A stretch of 64,000 nt of DNA from HGM11501 sp045123995 (GTDB lineage: Bacteria; Bacillota; Clostridia; CAKSNL01; HGM11501). Position numbers and translations under genes: made by a program. The notes beneath the pieces are model-generated. The model did no database searches, was not told where the DNA came from, and saw only the letters and a list, made by a program, of their open reading frames with translations. Below are positions 1-8,325 of the stretch, piece after piece. How positions within the stretch are numbered: position 1 is the first letter of the stretch; every line of letters starts with the position of its first letter. The stretch covers positions 62,001-126,000 of the forward strand of contig JBGVKY010000026.1 in the NCBI GenBank assembly GCA_045123995.1, read 5' to 3'.

Positions 1-1052
1 AAACAAATATCAAGATATTCTGATGCTTTTTCTTCGGGAATTGTACCGTCTAAAATGCTGTCTATAAAGCCTATAATTGAAGTCATTGGAGTTCTGAGCT
101 CATGGGCTATACTTGCAGTAAACACTCTTTGATTTTCCTCTGAATTTTCTATAGATTCAGCCATATCGTTAAAGGTTTTTATAAGCTCGTGGATTTCGCC
201 GATTTTATCATCCTCTGATACCCTCTGGGAAAAATCTCCCGAAGCAAGCTTAAGGGCAGCTGAGTTCATGGCTTTAAGAGGTCTGGAAATTCTGTAAGAA
301 AGGGCATAGGAGAGTATAACCGATATAAAAAGGGAAATAGCTGCCGCTAAAATGAAATTTGAAGCTACAACGTTCAATAGGAATTTTATCTGAGGTGTAG
401 GAATGAAAAGCACCAACATGGAAGAGATTTCATTATTTTCGTAAAGGGGTTTCATAACGGTAAGAGAAGAGGTCTTAAACATTTTATCCATATCTCCCCA
501 GGAAACAAAAAAATCTTCACCGCTGTACGAAACCTTCGAGACGGACTGAGGGAAATTTCCTTTAAGCATATCCCCGAAAGATAATGGTGCGTTAAGATAT
601 TCTTCCAGCCTGCCGGTGAATTTGTCCTCCTTGGATAAAATAAGGCCGGGATTAAAACTTTCAATGTCAGCGTACCTGAAAATGATTTTTCCTTCGGGAG
701 AAATCTGCATAAGAGAAAAGTCAGTACTTGATGCGATAAGCGCCAATGTGTTTCTGTAGTTATGTTCAATCTGTCCCACAAGACGACTGTAATTATAGTG
801 AACAGAAGGATTTTCTCTTTGCATATAAGAAAGTTCGTCGTATAGTTCCTCGGTACGTTTGGAAAGATCTAAAACTCTTGAAGAAGCTGTTAGAATAGAA
901 GATACGTGCTCTGCCTTTAAGTAGGAGTTTATTCTTGAATAGCAGATAGCTGACATCAAAATGAAAGCAATTAAAATAATCGCGAGATTGATTGAGAAAA
1001 TACGCAGAAACAGACTCTTTCTTTTTCTCTTTATATTTTTTTCATTTTTCAT
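1..1052 (-). CDS. Sensor histidine kinase, N-terminal 350 residues (cut by window edge)
   Basis: Membrane sensor kinase that would phosphorylate the response regulator encoded just upstream. The reading frame is open from an ATG at 1052 to the window edge. It shows a membrane segment at about residues 13-37, an extracytoplasmic sensor region of about 180 residues, a second membrane segment at about 222-250, a HAMP linker, then the HisKA box SIAHELRTPMTSIIGF with the phosphoacceptor His at about 317. The ATPase domain lies outside the window. The start overlaps the regulator stop by 11 bases, implying translational coupling. The signal cannot be told from sequence; a PhoR or vancomycin-type envelope role is possible. 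Confidence 0.9.
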   Translation of the reverse strand, partial: MKNEKNIKRKRKSLFLRIFSINLAIILIAFILMSAICYSRINSYLKAEHVSSILTASSRVLDLSKRTEELYDELSYMQRENPSVHYNYSRLVGQIEHNYRNTLALIASSTDFSLMQISPEGKIIFRYADIESFNPGLILSKEDKFTGRLEEYLNAPLSFGDMLKGNFPQSVSKVSYSGEDFFVSWGDMDKMFKTSSLTVMKPLYENNEISSMLVLFIPTPQIKFLLNVVASNFILAAAISLFISVILSYALSYRISRPLKAMNSAALKLASGDFSQRVSEDDKIGEIHELIKTFNDMAESIENSEENQRVFTASIAHELRTPMTSIIGFIDSILDGTIPEEKASEYLDIC

Positions 1053-1746
1053 TTTTATAAACCTCGAAAATATATCCTACACAGTGTTTGGTTTTAAGCA
1101 TCCAGTATTCATCGTGAGAGGAACCTAATTTTTCACGGAGTCGTTTGACGTGAACATCTATGGTTCTGGATTCTCCGCCGTATTCAAAGCCCCACACCTT
1201 TTCGAGCAGCTGTTCACGGGTAAAAACTATGTTTTTATTGGAGGCTAAAAAGTACAAAAGTTCAAGCTCTCTGGCAGGAGTATCGATTGAAATTCCGTCA
1301 ACCTTAAGTTCATAATTGGCAATATTGATTGAAAGACCGTAAAAGTTGAGGATTTCTTCCTTGGACTTTGCATCTTCTTTATTGCTACGCCTTAAAACGG
1401 CTTTAATTCTTGCTAAAAGTTCTTTTGTTTCAAAAGGCTTAACGATATAGTCATCGGCACCTAATTCCAGACCCAAAACCTTATCAAAGGTGTCGCTTTT
1501 AGCCGTAAGCATGATAATCGGGATACTGCTTTCCTTTCTTATTTCCTTACAAACCTCGATGCCGTCAATTTTGGGAAGCATAAGATCAAGTATTATAAGA
1601 CAGGGTTCTTCCGTGCGGAACTTCTTTATTGCATCCTCACCGTCATAGGATATTGCCACATCAAACCCCTCTTTTGCAAGATGAAGTCTTATAAGCTCAC
1701 AGATATTGGCATCATCATCAACTATAAGTATTTTGTTCTTATCCAT
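1042..1746 (-). CDS. OmpR/PhoB-family response regulator
   Basis: DNA-binding response regulator of 234 residues. The receiver domain (1-120) has the acidic pocket DDD at 10-12, the phosphoacceptor Asp54 in LILDLMLPKIDG, and the switch Lys in YIVKPFE. The C-terminal winged-helix domain (about 130-230) carries the usual REQLLEKVWG and DVHVKRLREKLG helices. It is the partner of the overlapping kinase gene downstream. A direct repeat resembling a PhoP box lies 85 bases upstream of its start, so autoregulation is possible. Which of the many paralogous systems this is cannot be decided here. Confidence 0.95.
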   Translation of the reverse strand: MDKNKILIVDDDANICELIRLHLAKEGFDVAISYDGEDAIKKFRTEEPCLIILDLMLPKIDGIEVCKEIRKESSIPIIMLTAKSDTFDKVLGLELGADDYIVKPFETKELLARIKAVLRRSNKEDAKSKEEILNFYGLSINIANYELKVDGISIDTPARELELLYFLASNKNIVFTREQLLEKVWGFEYGGESRTIDVHVKRLREKLGSSHDEYWMLKTKHCVGYIFEVYKNEK

Positions 1747-1786
1747 AAAAGCACCTCTTTTTAAAGAATTACTTTTTCTGTAACTT

Positions 1787-1795
1787 ATTATAACA
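1787..1795 (-). promoter_or_regulatory. Extended -10 promoter for the two-component operon
   Basis: On the minus strand TGT precedes a perfect TATAAT (1792-1787), 41 bases upstream of the regulator start. No good -35 hexamer is visible at 16-18 bases, which fits an extended -10 or activator-dependent promoter. Confidence 0.45.
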
Positions 1796-1830
1796 CAGCT
1801 TCCCTGAAAAGGAAATCAAAAAAACAGCTT

Positions 1831-1847
1831 TTTACAAAAAATTTACA
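1831..1847 (+). promoter_or_regulatory. PhoP-box-like direct repeat
   Basis: Two exact TTTACA hexamers separated by five A residues (1831-1836 and 1842-1847), an 11-bp period. PhoP of Bacillus binds TTHACA repeats with about this spacing. The site lies in the divergent region between the regulator and ychF. AT-richness makes chance repeats possible. Confidence 0.35.
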
Positions 1848-1876
1848 TACTCCCGTAAAAACAGGTGTAAATATGG

Positions 1877-1905
1877 TTTACAAACGGATGTATATGTGCT
1901 ATACT
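1877..1905 (+). promoter_or_regulatory. Sigma-A promoter of ychF-sfsA
   Basis: TTTACA (1877-1882), 17-base spacer, TATACT (1900-1905), followed by a leader of about 50 bases to the ychF start. Confidence 0.65.
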
Positions 1906-1961
1906 TAAAAAGATAAATTGCCGGTATTTTAATTAGGCAAAAGGAAAGGAATTGATTACAA

Positions 1962-3056
1962 ATGAAAATGGGTATAGTGGGGCTTCCAAATGTAGGAAAG
2001 AGCACACTTTTTAATGCTATAACAAAGGCTGGGGCGGAGTCTGCAAACTATCCCTTCTGCACAATAGAGCCTAACGTGGGAGTTGTGGGTGTTCCCGATT
2101 ACAGAATGGACGTGCTCTCAGAAATGTATAATCCTGAAAAATATACTCAGGCGGTTGTTGAATTTGTTGACATTGCAGGACTTGTAAAGGGTGCATCAAA
2201 AGGAGAAGGTCTGGGAAATAAATTCCTTTCTCATATTCGCGAGGTGGATGCCATTATCCACGTTGTAAGATGCTTTGAAGACCCTGACGTTGTTCACGTT
2301 GACGGATCTGTTGACCCTATGAGAGATATTGAAACCATAAACTATGAGCTTATCTTTGCCGATATCGAAACTGTTGATAAACGAATTGAAAAGGCAACAA
2401 AGATGCTTAAAGGCGATAAAAAATATCAGGAAGAAATAGATGTACTTAATAAAATAAAGGAAGTTTTAGAGTCTGGTAAGCCTGCAAGAAGCACCGAATT
2501 GACTGAAGGAGAAGAATCACTGATAAGAGATATGTCCCTTCTTACCGCAAAGCCTGTGCTCTATGCGGCAAACGTTGCAGAAGACGAGCTTTCAAGCGAA
2601 GGTAAGGGAAACATATACCTTGAAAGACTTATGGAGATTGCCGAAAAGGAGGGAAGCGAGGTACTTCCCGTATCTGCCAAGATAGAAGAAGAAATAAGCC
2701 AGCTTGAGGCGGACGAAAAGGATATGTTTTTAGAAGAACTGGGAATAACCGAATCGGGACTTGACAGACTTGTTAAAAAAAGCTATAAGCTTTTAGGACT
2801 TATAAGCTATCTTACAGCAGGACCCAAGGAAGTAAGAGCCTGGACCATTAAAAGAGGCACAAAGGCACCTCAGGCAGCAGGTAAAATTCACTCTGATTTT
2901 GAAAGAGGCTTTATAAGAGCGGAGGTTGTTGCATTTAAAGACCTTGAAGAGTGTAAGACCATGACGGCAGCTAAGGAAAAGGGACTGGTCAGAAGCGAAG
3001 GAAAAGAATATGTTATGCAGGACGGAGATGTTGTGGTGTTCCGTTTCAATGTGTGA
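1962..3056 (+). CDS. ychF: Redox-regulated P-loop ATPase YchF (OLA1 family)
   Basis: Universally conserved Obg-family P-loop NTPase that binds ribosomes and hydrolyses ATP rather than GTP. All landmarks are present: G1 GLPNVGKST at residues 7-15, the switch region, DIAGLVKGASKGEGLGNKF around 68-86, a degenerate G4 (NVAED, as expected of an ATP-preferring member), a coiled-coil insertion, and a C-terminal TGS domain ending VVVFRFNV. At 364 residues it is full length. The purine-rich site AGGAAAGG lies 12 bases before the ATG. The stop overlaps the start of sfsA by one base. Confidence 0.98.
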   Translation: MKMGIVGLPNVGKSTLFNAITKAGAESANYPFCTIEPNVGVVGVPDYRMDVLSEMYNPEKYTQAVVEFVDIAGLVKGASKGEGLGNKFLSHIREVDAIIHVVRCFEDPDVVHVDGSVDPMRDIETINYELIFADIETVDKRIEKATKMLKGDKKYQEEIDVLNKIKEVLESGKPARSTELTEGEESLIRDMSLLTAKPVLYAANVAEDELSSEGKGNIYLERLMEIAEKEGSEVLPVSAKIEEEISQLEADEKDMFLEELGITESGLDRLVKKSYKLLGLISYLTAGPKEVRAWTIKRGTKAPQAAGKIHSDFERGFIRAEVVAFKDLEECKTMTAAKEKGLVRSEGKEYVMQDGDVVVFRFNV

Positions 3057-3736
3057 TGAAGTATAAAAATATAAAAGAAGGTATTTTCAAAGAGCGCCCC
3101 AACCGTTTTATTGCTTATGTGGAAATAGACGGAAAAATCGAGGTCTGTCACGTTAAAAATACCGGAAGGTGTAAAGAACTTTTAATACCCGGCACAAAGG
3201 TTTATCTTGAAAAGAGTGATAATCCCAAAAGAAAAACCTTATATGACCTGGTTTCGGTAAAAAAAGGAAAAGAGCTTTTTAATATAGATTCCCAGGCTCC
3301 AAATAATGTGGTTTGCGAGTGGCTTAATAAAAAAATACTTTTTCCTGATATGACTTTTATAAAAAGCGAATGTTTTTATAAAAAATCCCGTTTTGATTTT
3401 TATTTAGAAACACCAAAGGAAAAATGCTTTGTCGAAGTAAAAGGTGTAACCTTGGAAAAGGAAGGAGTTTTCAGCTTTCCTGATGCTCCTACAGAGAGAG
3501 GAACCCGTCACCTTTATGAACTTTGCGAATGCGTTAAAGATGGATTTTCGGCTTATGTAATATTTTTGGTACAGTCAGAGGCGGTAAGTTATATGACGGC
3601 CAACCGTGAAAATGACGAAAAGTTTTATAACGCTTTACTCACTGCAAAACAAAGCGGAGTTAATATAATTTGCCTTAATTCTTCGGTGAAGATAGACTCA
3701 ATAACGGCAAAAGATTTTGTGCCGGTAATTATATAA
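3056..3736 (+). CDS. sfsA: SfsA family protein
   Basis: Member of the DNA/sugar fermentation stimulation protein A family (226 residues), a nuclease-like fold with an N-terminal OB-like part. Signature stretches include FIAYVEIDGK, CHVKNTGRCKELLIPG, CFVEVKGVTLEKEG and FPDAPTERG, the last two containing the conserved acidic and Lys residues of the nuclease-like core. The ATG at 3056 overlaps the ychF stop by one base; a GTG three bases earlier is the alternative. Its role in Firmicutes is not settled. Confidence 0.92.
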   Translation: MKYKNIKEGIFKERPNRFIAYVEIDGKIEVCHVKNTGRCKELLIPGTKVYLEKSDNPKRKTLYDLVSVKKGKELFNIDSQAPNNVVCEWLNKKILFPDMTFIKSECFYKKSRFDFYLETPKEKCFVEVKGVTLEKEGVFSFPDAPTERGTRHLYELCECVKDGFSAYVIFLVQSEAVSYMTANRENDEKFYNALLTAKQSGVNIICLNSSVKIDSITAKDFVPVII

Positions 3737-3750
3737 AAAGGAGAAAATAT

Positions 3751-4977
3751 ATGAAAGTTTTAAAAAGAACAATAGCTCTGTTTTTCGCTTTGCTTTTCTT
3801 ATTTAACTTAACTTCAGCAAAGACATTGGAGATTACCGCGAATTTTGATGAAATACTTGTTAAAGATGGAGAAAAGGTAGGCAATATTAAATTAGATGTG
3901 GCTCCCTACATAAACGAAAAAGGAAGAACCATGGTTTCTATAGATTTCTTCACGGAAAATCTCGGAATAAAAGGCGAGTGGAATAAAGATACAAACGAAG
4001 CAGCATTTTCTTCGGAAGACAAAACGGTTGTATTAAGTAAAGAAAGTGTAAAAGTTAATGGCGAAACCGCGTCAACTGATTCTCTTATAGAGGTAAAAGA
4101 CGGAAATGTATTTGTTCCTTTGAGATTTTTGGGAGAAGCATTTGGTTATAACTTGGGTTATTCTACGGTAACAAAGAAAATAATTTTAGATAGCTCTGAG
4201 GCAGTATTGAAATCCGGAAATACCGTTATGAATTACACGGAATTCGAAGCGCTTTTTGATATTTTCTATGGTTTTGCTTATGATGATGCGGTTAAAAGCG
4301 GAGCAAGCGAAGAGGAAATTAAATTCTATGCATATCAGGCGGCAGCGGAAACGGCTATTTCTTTTGTAGTTATGTATAATGCATTTCCCGGAATTTCCTT
4401 AGATGCAGAAGACATAGATTTTATAAAAGGAGCAATTGAAGCAGACGGTAAAGTGATTGATTATCCGCTCCCGGGCATTTTTGCTCTTATACAGGAAAAG
4501 TATTATTTCGCAAAAGGAACTCCTATTCTCAAAAGCTTGAAAAATTCACCTGAGCTTCAGAAAAATTACGTCGAAAACTATATTTGCGCAAAGCATATAT
4601 TGGTAGAAGATGTGGAGTTGGCAAAAGTAATTATTGAAAAAATCAAAAACGGAGAAGATTTTGATGCACTCATAAAGGAATATGGTAAAGACCCCGGAGC
4701 CGAAAATTATCCTGAAGGGTATATTTTCGCCAAGGGAGAAATGGTAGAGGAATTTGAAAAAGCCGCTTTTTCTTTGAAAGAAGGAGAAGTGAGCTCAGTT
4801 GTTGAAAGTCCCTACGGATACCATATAATTAAAAGAGAGACTCTTCCTGAAATGCCTGAATATATTAAAGATTTAATGGTACAAAATAAAGCAAATGAAA
4901 TTTTGGCAAAAGCCGAAAAGGCAACACTTTTGATGGAAGAAAATATCCTTGCTCAAAAGCTGGGATTAACTGAATAA
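3751..4977 (+). CDS. Secreted parvulin-type foldase with copper-amine-oxidase-like N-domain
   Basis: 408 residues. A signal peptide (1-23) ends near LTSAKT; no lipobox Cys is present, unlike classical PrsA. Residues about 25-145 form a copper amine oxidase N-terminal-like (stalk) domain, recognisable from VFVPLRFLGEAFGYN. Residues about 280-370 are a PpiC/parvulin rotamase: AKHILVEDVELAK, FDALIKEYGKDPG, GYIFAKGEMVEEFEKAAF, SPYGYHIIKRE. It likely helps folding of exported proteins outside the membrane. It follows sfsA by 14 bases behind AAAAGGAG and ends at a bidirectional terminator. Confidence 0.9.
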   Translation: MKVLKRTIALFFALLFLFNLTSAKTLEITANFDEILVKDGEKVGNIKLDVAPYINEKGRTMVSIDFFTENLGIKGEWNKDTNEAAFSSEDKTVVLSKESVKVNGETASTDSLIEVKDGNVFVPLRFLGEAFGYNLGYSTVTKKIILDSSEAVLKSGNTVMNYTEFEALFDIFYGFAYDDAVKSGASEEEIKFYAYQAAAETAISFVVMYNAFPGISLDAEDIDFIKGAIEADGKVIDYPLPGIFALIQEKYYFAKGTPILKSLKNSPELQKNYVENYICAKHILVEDVELAKVIIEKIKNGEDFDALIKEYGKDPGAENYPEGYIFAKGEMVEEFEKAAFSLKEGEVSSVVESPYGYHIIKRETLPEMPEYIKDLMVQNKANEILAKAEKATLLMEENILAQKLGLTE

Positions 4978-4979
4978 AA

Positions 4980-5008
4980 AAATAAAGCTGTCAAAGACAG
5001 CTTTATTT
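4980..5008. terminator. Bidirectional rho-independent terminator
   Basis: A 13-bp stem (4980-4992 with 4996-5008) and AAA loop, A-rich on the left and T-rich on the right, between convergent genes. The deacetylase stop codon lies inside the stem. Confidence 0.85.
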
Positions 5009-5749
5009 TTTTATTTGCCTTCCCTGATTGTCTATGTAATAGTCCTCATGATATATATGGTCTGAAATCTTTTTAAAAGTGTAGCCTTCATCTTTAAGTC
5101 TTTTTAATATGCCGGGAAGAGCTGCGGCAGTGTGCTCGGTACCGTTATGGAAAAGAAGGATGGAACCGCTTTTGACCTTTGAAAAAATTCTTTTCTCCAT
5201 TTCTTCAGGTGTTAAATTTTTCCAGTCCAGAGAATCAACATCCCATTGGATTAGTTTTTTATCAAGACTTTCTAAAGCTTCTACAACAGTATTGTTATAT
5301 TCTCCGTAAGGGGAACGGAAAATGGGAACGGTTTTTCCTGTAATTTTTTCTATGACAGTGTCGCATTTTTTTACATCAAGTATGATATCTTCTGTGCTTA
5401 ATGAGTTGTAGTGGGCGTGGTTATAGGAATGACCGGCAATTTCATGGCCGTTTTCATATAAAAGTTTTACACTTTCAGGGTATTTTTCTGCCCAGGAACC
5501 CACAACGAAAAAGGTAGCAGGACAGTCAAACTCTGATAGGGTAGATGAAATCAGAGGAATATCCTCTGCAGTCCATGCTGAATCAAAAGTTATTGAAACC
5601 ACCTTTTCTTCGGTTTCTACAGAATAAATGGGTAGAAGCTTTTCGCTTGATGCAGAGGGGGAAAGCGTAGAAACCAAAAAAACAGAAAGAGCCAAAAGAG
5701 AACATATTAAAATTGAAAAATGAAACTTATTGAGAACATATATTTTCAT
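5003..5749 (-). CDS. PdaB-like polysaccharide deacetylase
   Basis: NodB-fold carbohydrate esterase 4, 248 residues. The ATG at 5749 is chosen because GAGGTGATTT precedes it; an upstream in-frame ATG at 5842 has no such site. A membrane anchor or signal segment spans about 10-33. Catalytic motifs: ITFDSAW with Asp56, HSYNH with zinc ligands His107 and His111, RSPYG with Arg145, and LLFHNG with His201. The TFDxAW form instead of TFDDG is characteristic of the PdaB/YlxY sporulation group, which acts on spore peptidoglycan. Paralogues cannot be excluded. Confidence 0.9.
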   Translation of the reverse strand: MKIYVLNKFHFSILICSLLALSVFLVSTLSPSASSEKLLPIYSVETEEKVVSITFDSAWTAEDIPLISSTLSEFDCPATFFVVGSWAEKYPESVKLLYENGHEIAGHSYNHAHYNSLSTEDIILDVKKCDTVIEKITGKTVPIFRSPYGEYNNTVVEALESLDKKLIQWDVDSLDWKNLTPEEMEKRIFSKVKSGSILLFHNGTEHTAAALPGILKRLKDEGYTFKKISDHIYHEDYYIDNQGRQIKK

Positions 5750-5821
5750 TAAATCACCTCGTATAAATATATTATGTAAAGTGAAATTTATTCTTTCATG
5801 TGCACTTTTAACGAAAAAGTA

Positions 5822-5850
5822 TTGCAAAAAAGGTTTATTCATGGTAAAAT
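5822..5850 (+). promoter_or_regulatory. Sigma-A promoter of the sensory hydrogenase operon
   Basis: TTGCAA (5822-5827), 17-base spacer, TAAAAT (5845-5850), 43 bases before the first DRTGG gene. Confidence 0.65.
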
Positions 5851-5893
5851 ATTAGTATATATTTGCTTTCTACTAAAGGAAAGGATGGTTTTA

Positions 5894-6244
5894 ATGAAAT
5901 TATCAAAGGTTGCTGAAATTTTAGAGGCTAAAGTTCTGGCAGGAGAGGAAAATCTGGATTCGGAAGTTACATCCGCTTTCGGTTGTGATTTAATGAGCGA
6001 TGTGCTGGCTTTTGTAAATGATAAAACATTACTCCTCACAGGTCTTATCAATCCTCAGGTTATAAGAACTGCAGAAATGATGGATATTGGGGCTATCGTG
6101 TTTGTGCGCGGTAAAGAACCCGATGAAAGTATTGTGGAAATGGCTAAAAATAAAGAGGTGGTTGTTATGACAACCGAATATAATTTATATACCGCTTCAG
6201 GAGAACTTTATGTAAACGGACTTCCTGGTAAAAAGAGGGGGTAG
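5894..6244 (+). CDS. DRTGG-domain protein (first copy)
   Basis: 116 residues. The ATG at 5894 follows AAAGGAAAGGA; an ATG nine bases earlier lies inside that site. The sequence resembles stand-alone DRTGG domains, a small alpha/beta domain also found in phosphotransacetylase and HPr-kinase-like proteins: MKLSKVAEILEAKVLAG, TLLLTGLINPQVIRTAEM, GAIVFVRGK. It lacks any kinase motif. It is the first gene of an operon with an RsbW-like ATPase and a sensory hydrogenase and has a divergent paralogue two genes downstream. A ligand-binding or adaptor role is inference. Confidence 0.8.
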   Translation: MKLSKVAEILEAKVLAGEENLDSEVTSAFGCDLMSDVLAFVNDKTLLLTGLINPQVIRTAEMMDIGAIVFVRGKEPDESIVEMAKNKEVVVMTTEYNLYTASGELYVNGLPGKKRG

Positions 6245-6248
6245 TATT

Positions 6249-6680
6249 TTGGAAGCTTTGATGAAATATCACTACGAGGTGGACGGAAACGATTTCACAA
6301 GAGCTGGAGAAACATCAAGCAGCGTAAAGAAAATATTAAGAAGTGCCGGCTTTTCTCCTGACACTATAAGAAGAGTTGCTATCGCTATGTATGAAGGTGA
6401 AATCAACATGGTTATTCACGCCAACGGCGGAACCATAGATGCATACATAGACCCGGATAAAATAACAATCGTAATGAAAGATACAGGTCCGGGCATAAAG
6501 GATATTTCTCTTGCTATGCAGGAAGGTTATTCGACTGCGACCAATAAAATAAGAGAACTGGGCTTTGGCGCTGGTATGGGAATTCCCAATATGAAGAAAT
6601 ATTCTGATGAAATGGATATAGATACCGAAGTTGGAGTGGGTACCACTTTAACTTTAACTTTCTATCCGAACGAAAACTGA
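6249..6680 (+). CDS. RsbW-like anti-sigma/serine kinase ATPase
   Basis: 143 residues of a GHKL HATPase_c_2 domain without any sensor or dimerisation part. N-box: MYEGEINMVIHANGG with the Mg-binding Asn; G1 box: MKDTGPGIKD; G2 box: GFGAGMGIPN; terminal VGVGTTLTLTFY. Such proteins (RsbW, SpoIIAB) phosphorylate antagonist proteins or hold sigma factors. The TTG at 6249 sits eight bases after AGAGGGGG; an ATG at 6261 is the alternative. The placement between a DRTGG gene and a sensory hydrogenase suggests it is the output of that module. No partner sigma factor or STAS protein lies nearby. Confidence 0.88.
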   Translation: MEALMKYHYEVDGNDFTRAGETSSSVKKILRSAGFSPDTIRRVAIAMYEGEINMVIHANGGTIDAYIDPDKITIVMKDTGPGIKDISLAMQEGYSTATNKIRELGFGAGMGIPNMKKYSDEMDIDTEVGVGTTLTLTFYPNEN

Positions 6681-6702
6681 TTAAACAGAAACGAGGATTT
6701 TT

Positions 6703-7980
6703 ATGGATAAATATTGGCATTCAGTCAGGTTGGATAAGGACTTGTGTCACGGCTGTACAAATTGTCTTAAGTCTTGTCCCACTCAAGCCATAAGAATACA
6801 GGGAAAAAAAGCGAAAGTCTTAAAAGAACGTTGTATTGATTGCGGCGAATGTTTAAGAAACTGTCCTTATCATGCAAAAAAAGCCGAGACTAATAAACTT
6901 TCGGAACTCCAGAACTTTAAATATAATGTTGCACTGATAGCTCCAGCCTTTTACGGTCAGTTCACCAACGCCGAAAGTATCGATGAAATTTTGACAGCCA
7001 CTCTTAAATTAGGCTTTGATGATGTGTTTGAGGTTGCAGCAGGGGCACAGATTATAAGCAAAAAGACAAAAGAGCTTTTAGATTCGGGAGAGCTTTTAAC
7101 GCCCACTATATCTTCGGCGTGTCCAGCCGTGGTTAAGCTTATTGCAATTATGTATCCGAGTCTTATCGGAAATATAATTCCCTTGAAATCCCCTATGGAA
7201 ATTTCTGCTTATGAAGCAAGACGTCTGGCATCGGAAAAATCCGGACTAAAGCCTGAGGAAATCGGAATTTTCTTTATAAGTCCATGTGCGGCAAAGATGA
7301 CGGTTATAAGAGATGATTCTTTCGGCACCCATTCAGATGTTGACGGGGTGTTGTCAATAAAAGATATAATGCTTGTTATGGCACAACAGGGGTTTGGAAA
7401 AATAGAGGAAATAAAGCCTTTGTCTTCGGCAGGAAAGTCGGGGATTTTATGGGCGACTACCGGAGGCGAGGCAGAATCTTCGGGTGCGAAAAAACACATA
7501 TCTGTAAGCGGAATACATAATATTCTTAAGCTTTTTGCAGATATTGAGGACGGAAAGCTTTCTGATATAGAATTCGTAGAAGCCCTGGCTTGCGACGGCG
7601 GATGTGTTGGCGGTCCTTTAGTTATGGAAAATCCTTTCGTGGCATCTTCGAGGATTAAAAGACTTTGCCGTGAAGAAAAAGAGGTTTCTCATATAATTTC
7701 AGAGGAGTTAAACCTTTTCTGGGAGCATCCTATTGTATACAGACCTGTTATGAATCTGGCTTCTGATAGAATAGAAGCTATGAAAAAAGCAGCAAAAATC
7801 GAGGAACTTTATGAAGAATTTCCAAAGCTTGACTGTGGCTCTTGCGGTTCCCCAAGCTGCAGAGCCCTGGCTGAAGATATCGTAAGGGGATATGCCGAGG
7901 AAACAGACTGCATATTCTTATTCAGAGAAAGAGTGGAAGAATTAAAAAAACAAATGGAAGAACTTGAAAAGAAAAAGTGA
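6703..7980 (+). CDS. hydS: Sensory-type [FeFe] hydrogenase with C-terminal 4-Cys domain
   Basis: 425 residues. N-terminal 2x[4Fe-4S] ferredoxin (CHGCTNCLKSCP, CIDCGECLRNCP), H-cluster domain, then a CX2CX4CX16C cluster domain starting CGSCGSPSC. H-cluster motifs are L1 SSACPAV (Ala139, Cys140), L2 SPCAAK (Cys195) and L3 ALACDGGCVGG (Cys297, Cys301): all four cubane ligands remain, but the proton-relay Cys of catalytic enzymes is Ala. This resembles group C/D putative sensory hydrogenases; the PAS domain of group C is absent. It lies in an operon with an ATPase and DRTGG proteins, supporting H2 or redox sensing rather than bulk turnover. Confidence 0.9.
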   Translation: MDKYWHSVRLDKDLCHGCTNCLKSCPTQAIRIQGKKAKVLKERCIDCGECLRNCPYHAKKAETNKLSELQNFKYNVALIAPAFYGQFTNAESIDEILTATLKLGFDDVFEVAAGAQIISKKTKELLDSGELLTPTISSACPAVVKLIAIMYPSLIGNIIPLKSPMEISAYEARRLASEKSGLKPEEIGIFFISPCAAKMTVIRDDSFGTHSDVDGVLSIKDIMLVMAQQGFGKIEEIKPLSSAGKSGILWATTGGEAESSGAKKHISVSGIHNILKLFADIEDGKLSDIEFVEALACDGGCVGGPLVMENPFVASSRIKRLCREEKEVSHIISEELNLFWEHPIVYRPVMNLASDRIEAMKKAAKIEELYEEFPKLDCGSCGSPSCRALAEDIVRGYAEETDCIFLFRERVEELKKQMEELEKKK

Positions 7981-7992
7981 GAGGAAGATAAT

Positions 7993-8325
7993 ATGAAAGT
8001 TTCAGAATTGGCAAAAAAACTCAATCTTACATATGTAAGCGGCGAAAATTCTTTTGACAGGGAGATTTCAGGCTGCTACATAGGGGATTTATTAAGCCTT
8101 GCTATGGCAAAGCTTGACATAGAAAACATCTGGATTACCATTCAGACAAATATCAATGTGGTGGCTGTGGCATCGCTTAAAGATGCTTCGTGTGTAATTG
8201 TTGCAGACGGTTTTCATGTGGATGATGATGCGAAAGCTAAGGCAGAAGCTGAGGAAATTATAATTTTAGAAACAGAGATTTCAGCTTACGAAATAGCTAA
8301 AAAGCTTGTGGAAATCGGTATATGA
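7993..8325 (+). CDS. DRTGG-domain protein (second copy)
   Basis: 110 residues, related to the first DRTGG gene of the operon (MKVSELAKKLNLTYVSG versus MKLSKVAEILEAKVLAG) but diverged in the core: IWITIQTNINVVAVASL replaces the region around LLTGLINPQ. A short acidic stretch VDDDAKAKAEAEE precedes the last strand. RBS GAGAGGAAG precedes the ATG. The stop overlaps the PHP gene by four bases. It may bind a ligand or partner distinct from that of the first copy; function unknown. Confidence 0.78.
   Translation: MKVSELAKKLNLTYVSGENSFDREISGCYIGDLLSLAMAKLDIENIWITIQTNINVVAVASLKDASCVIVADGFHVDDDAKAKAEAEEIIILETEISAYEIAKKLVEIGI

Noticed and set aside
452..781. 109-residue frame on the minus strand
   Set aside because: It is an alternative frame of the sensor kinase, whose HAMP and HisKA motifs read continuously in another minus-strand frame.
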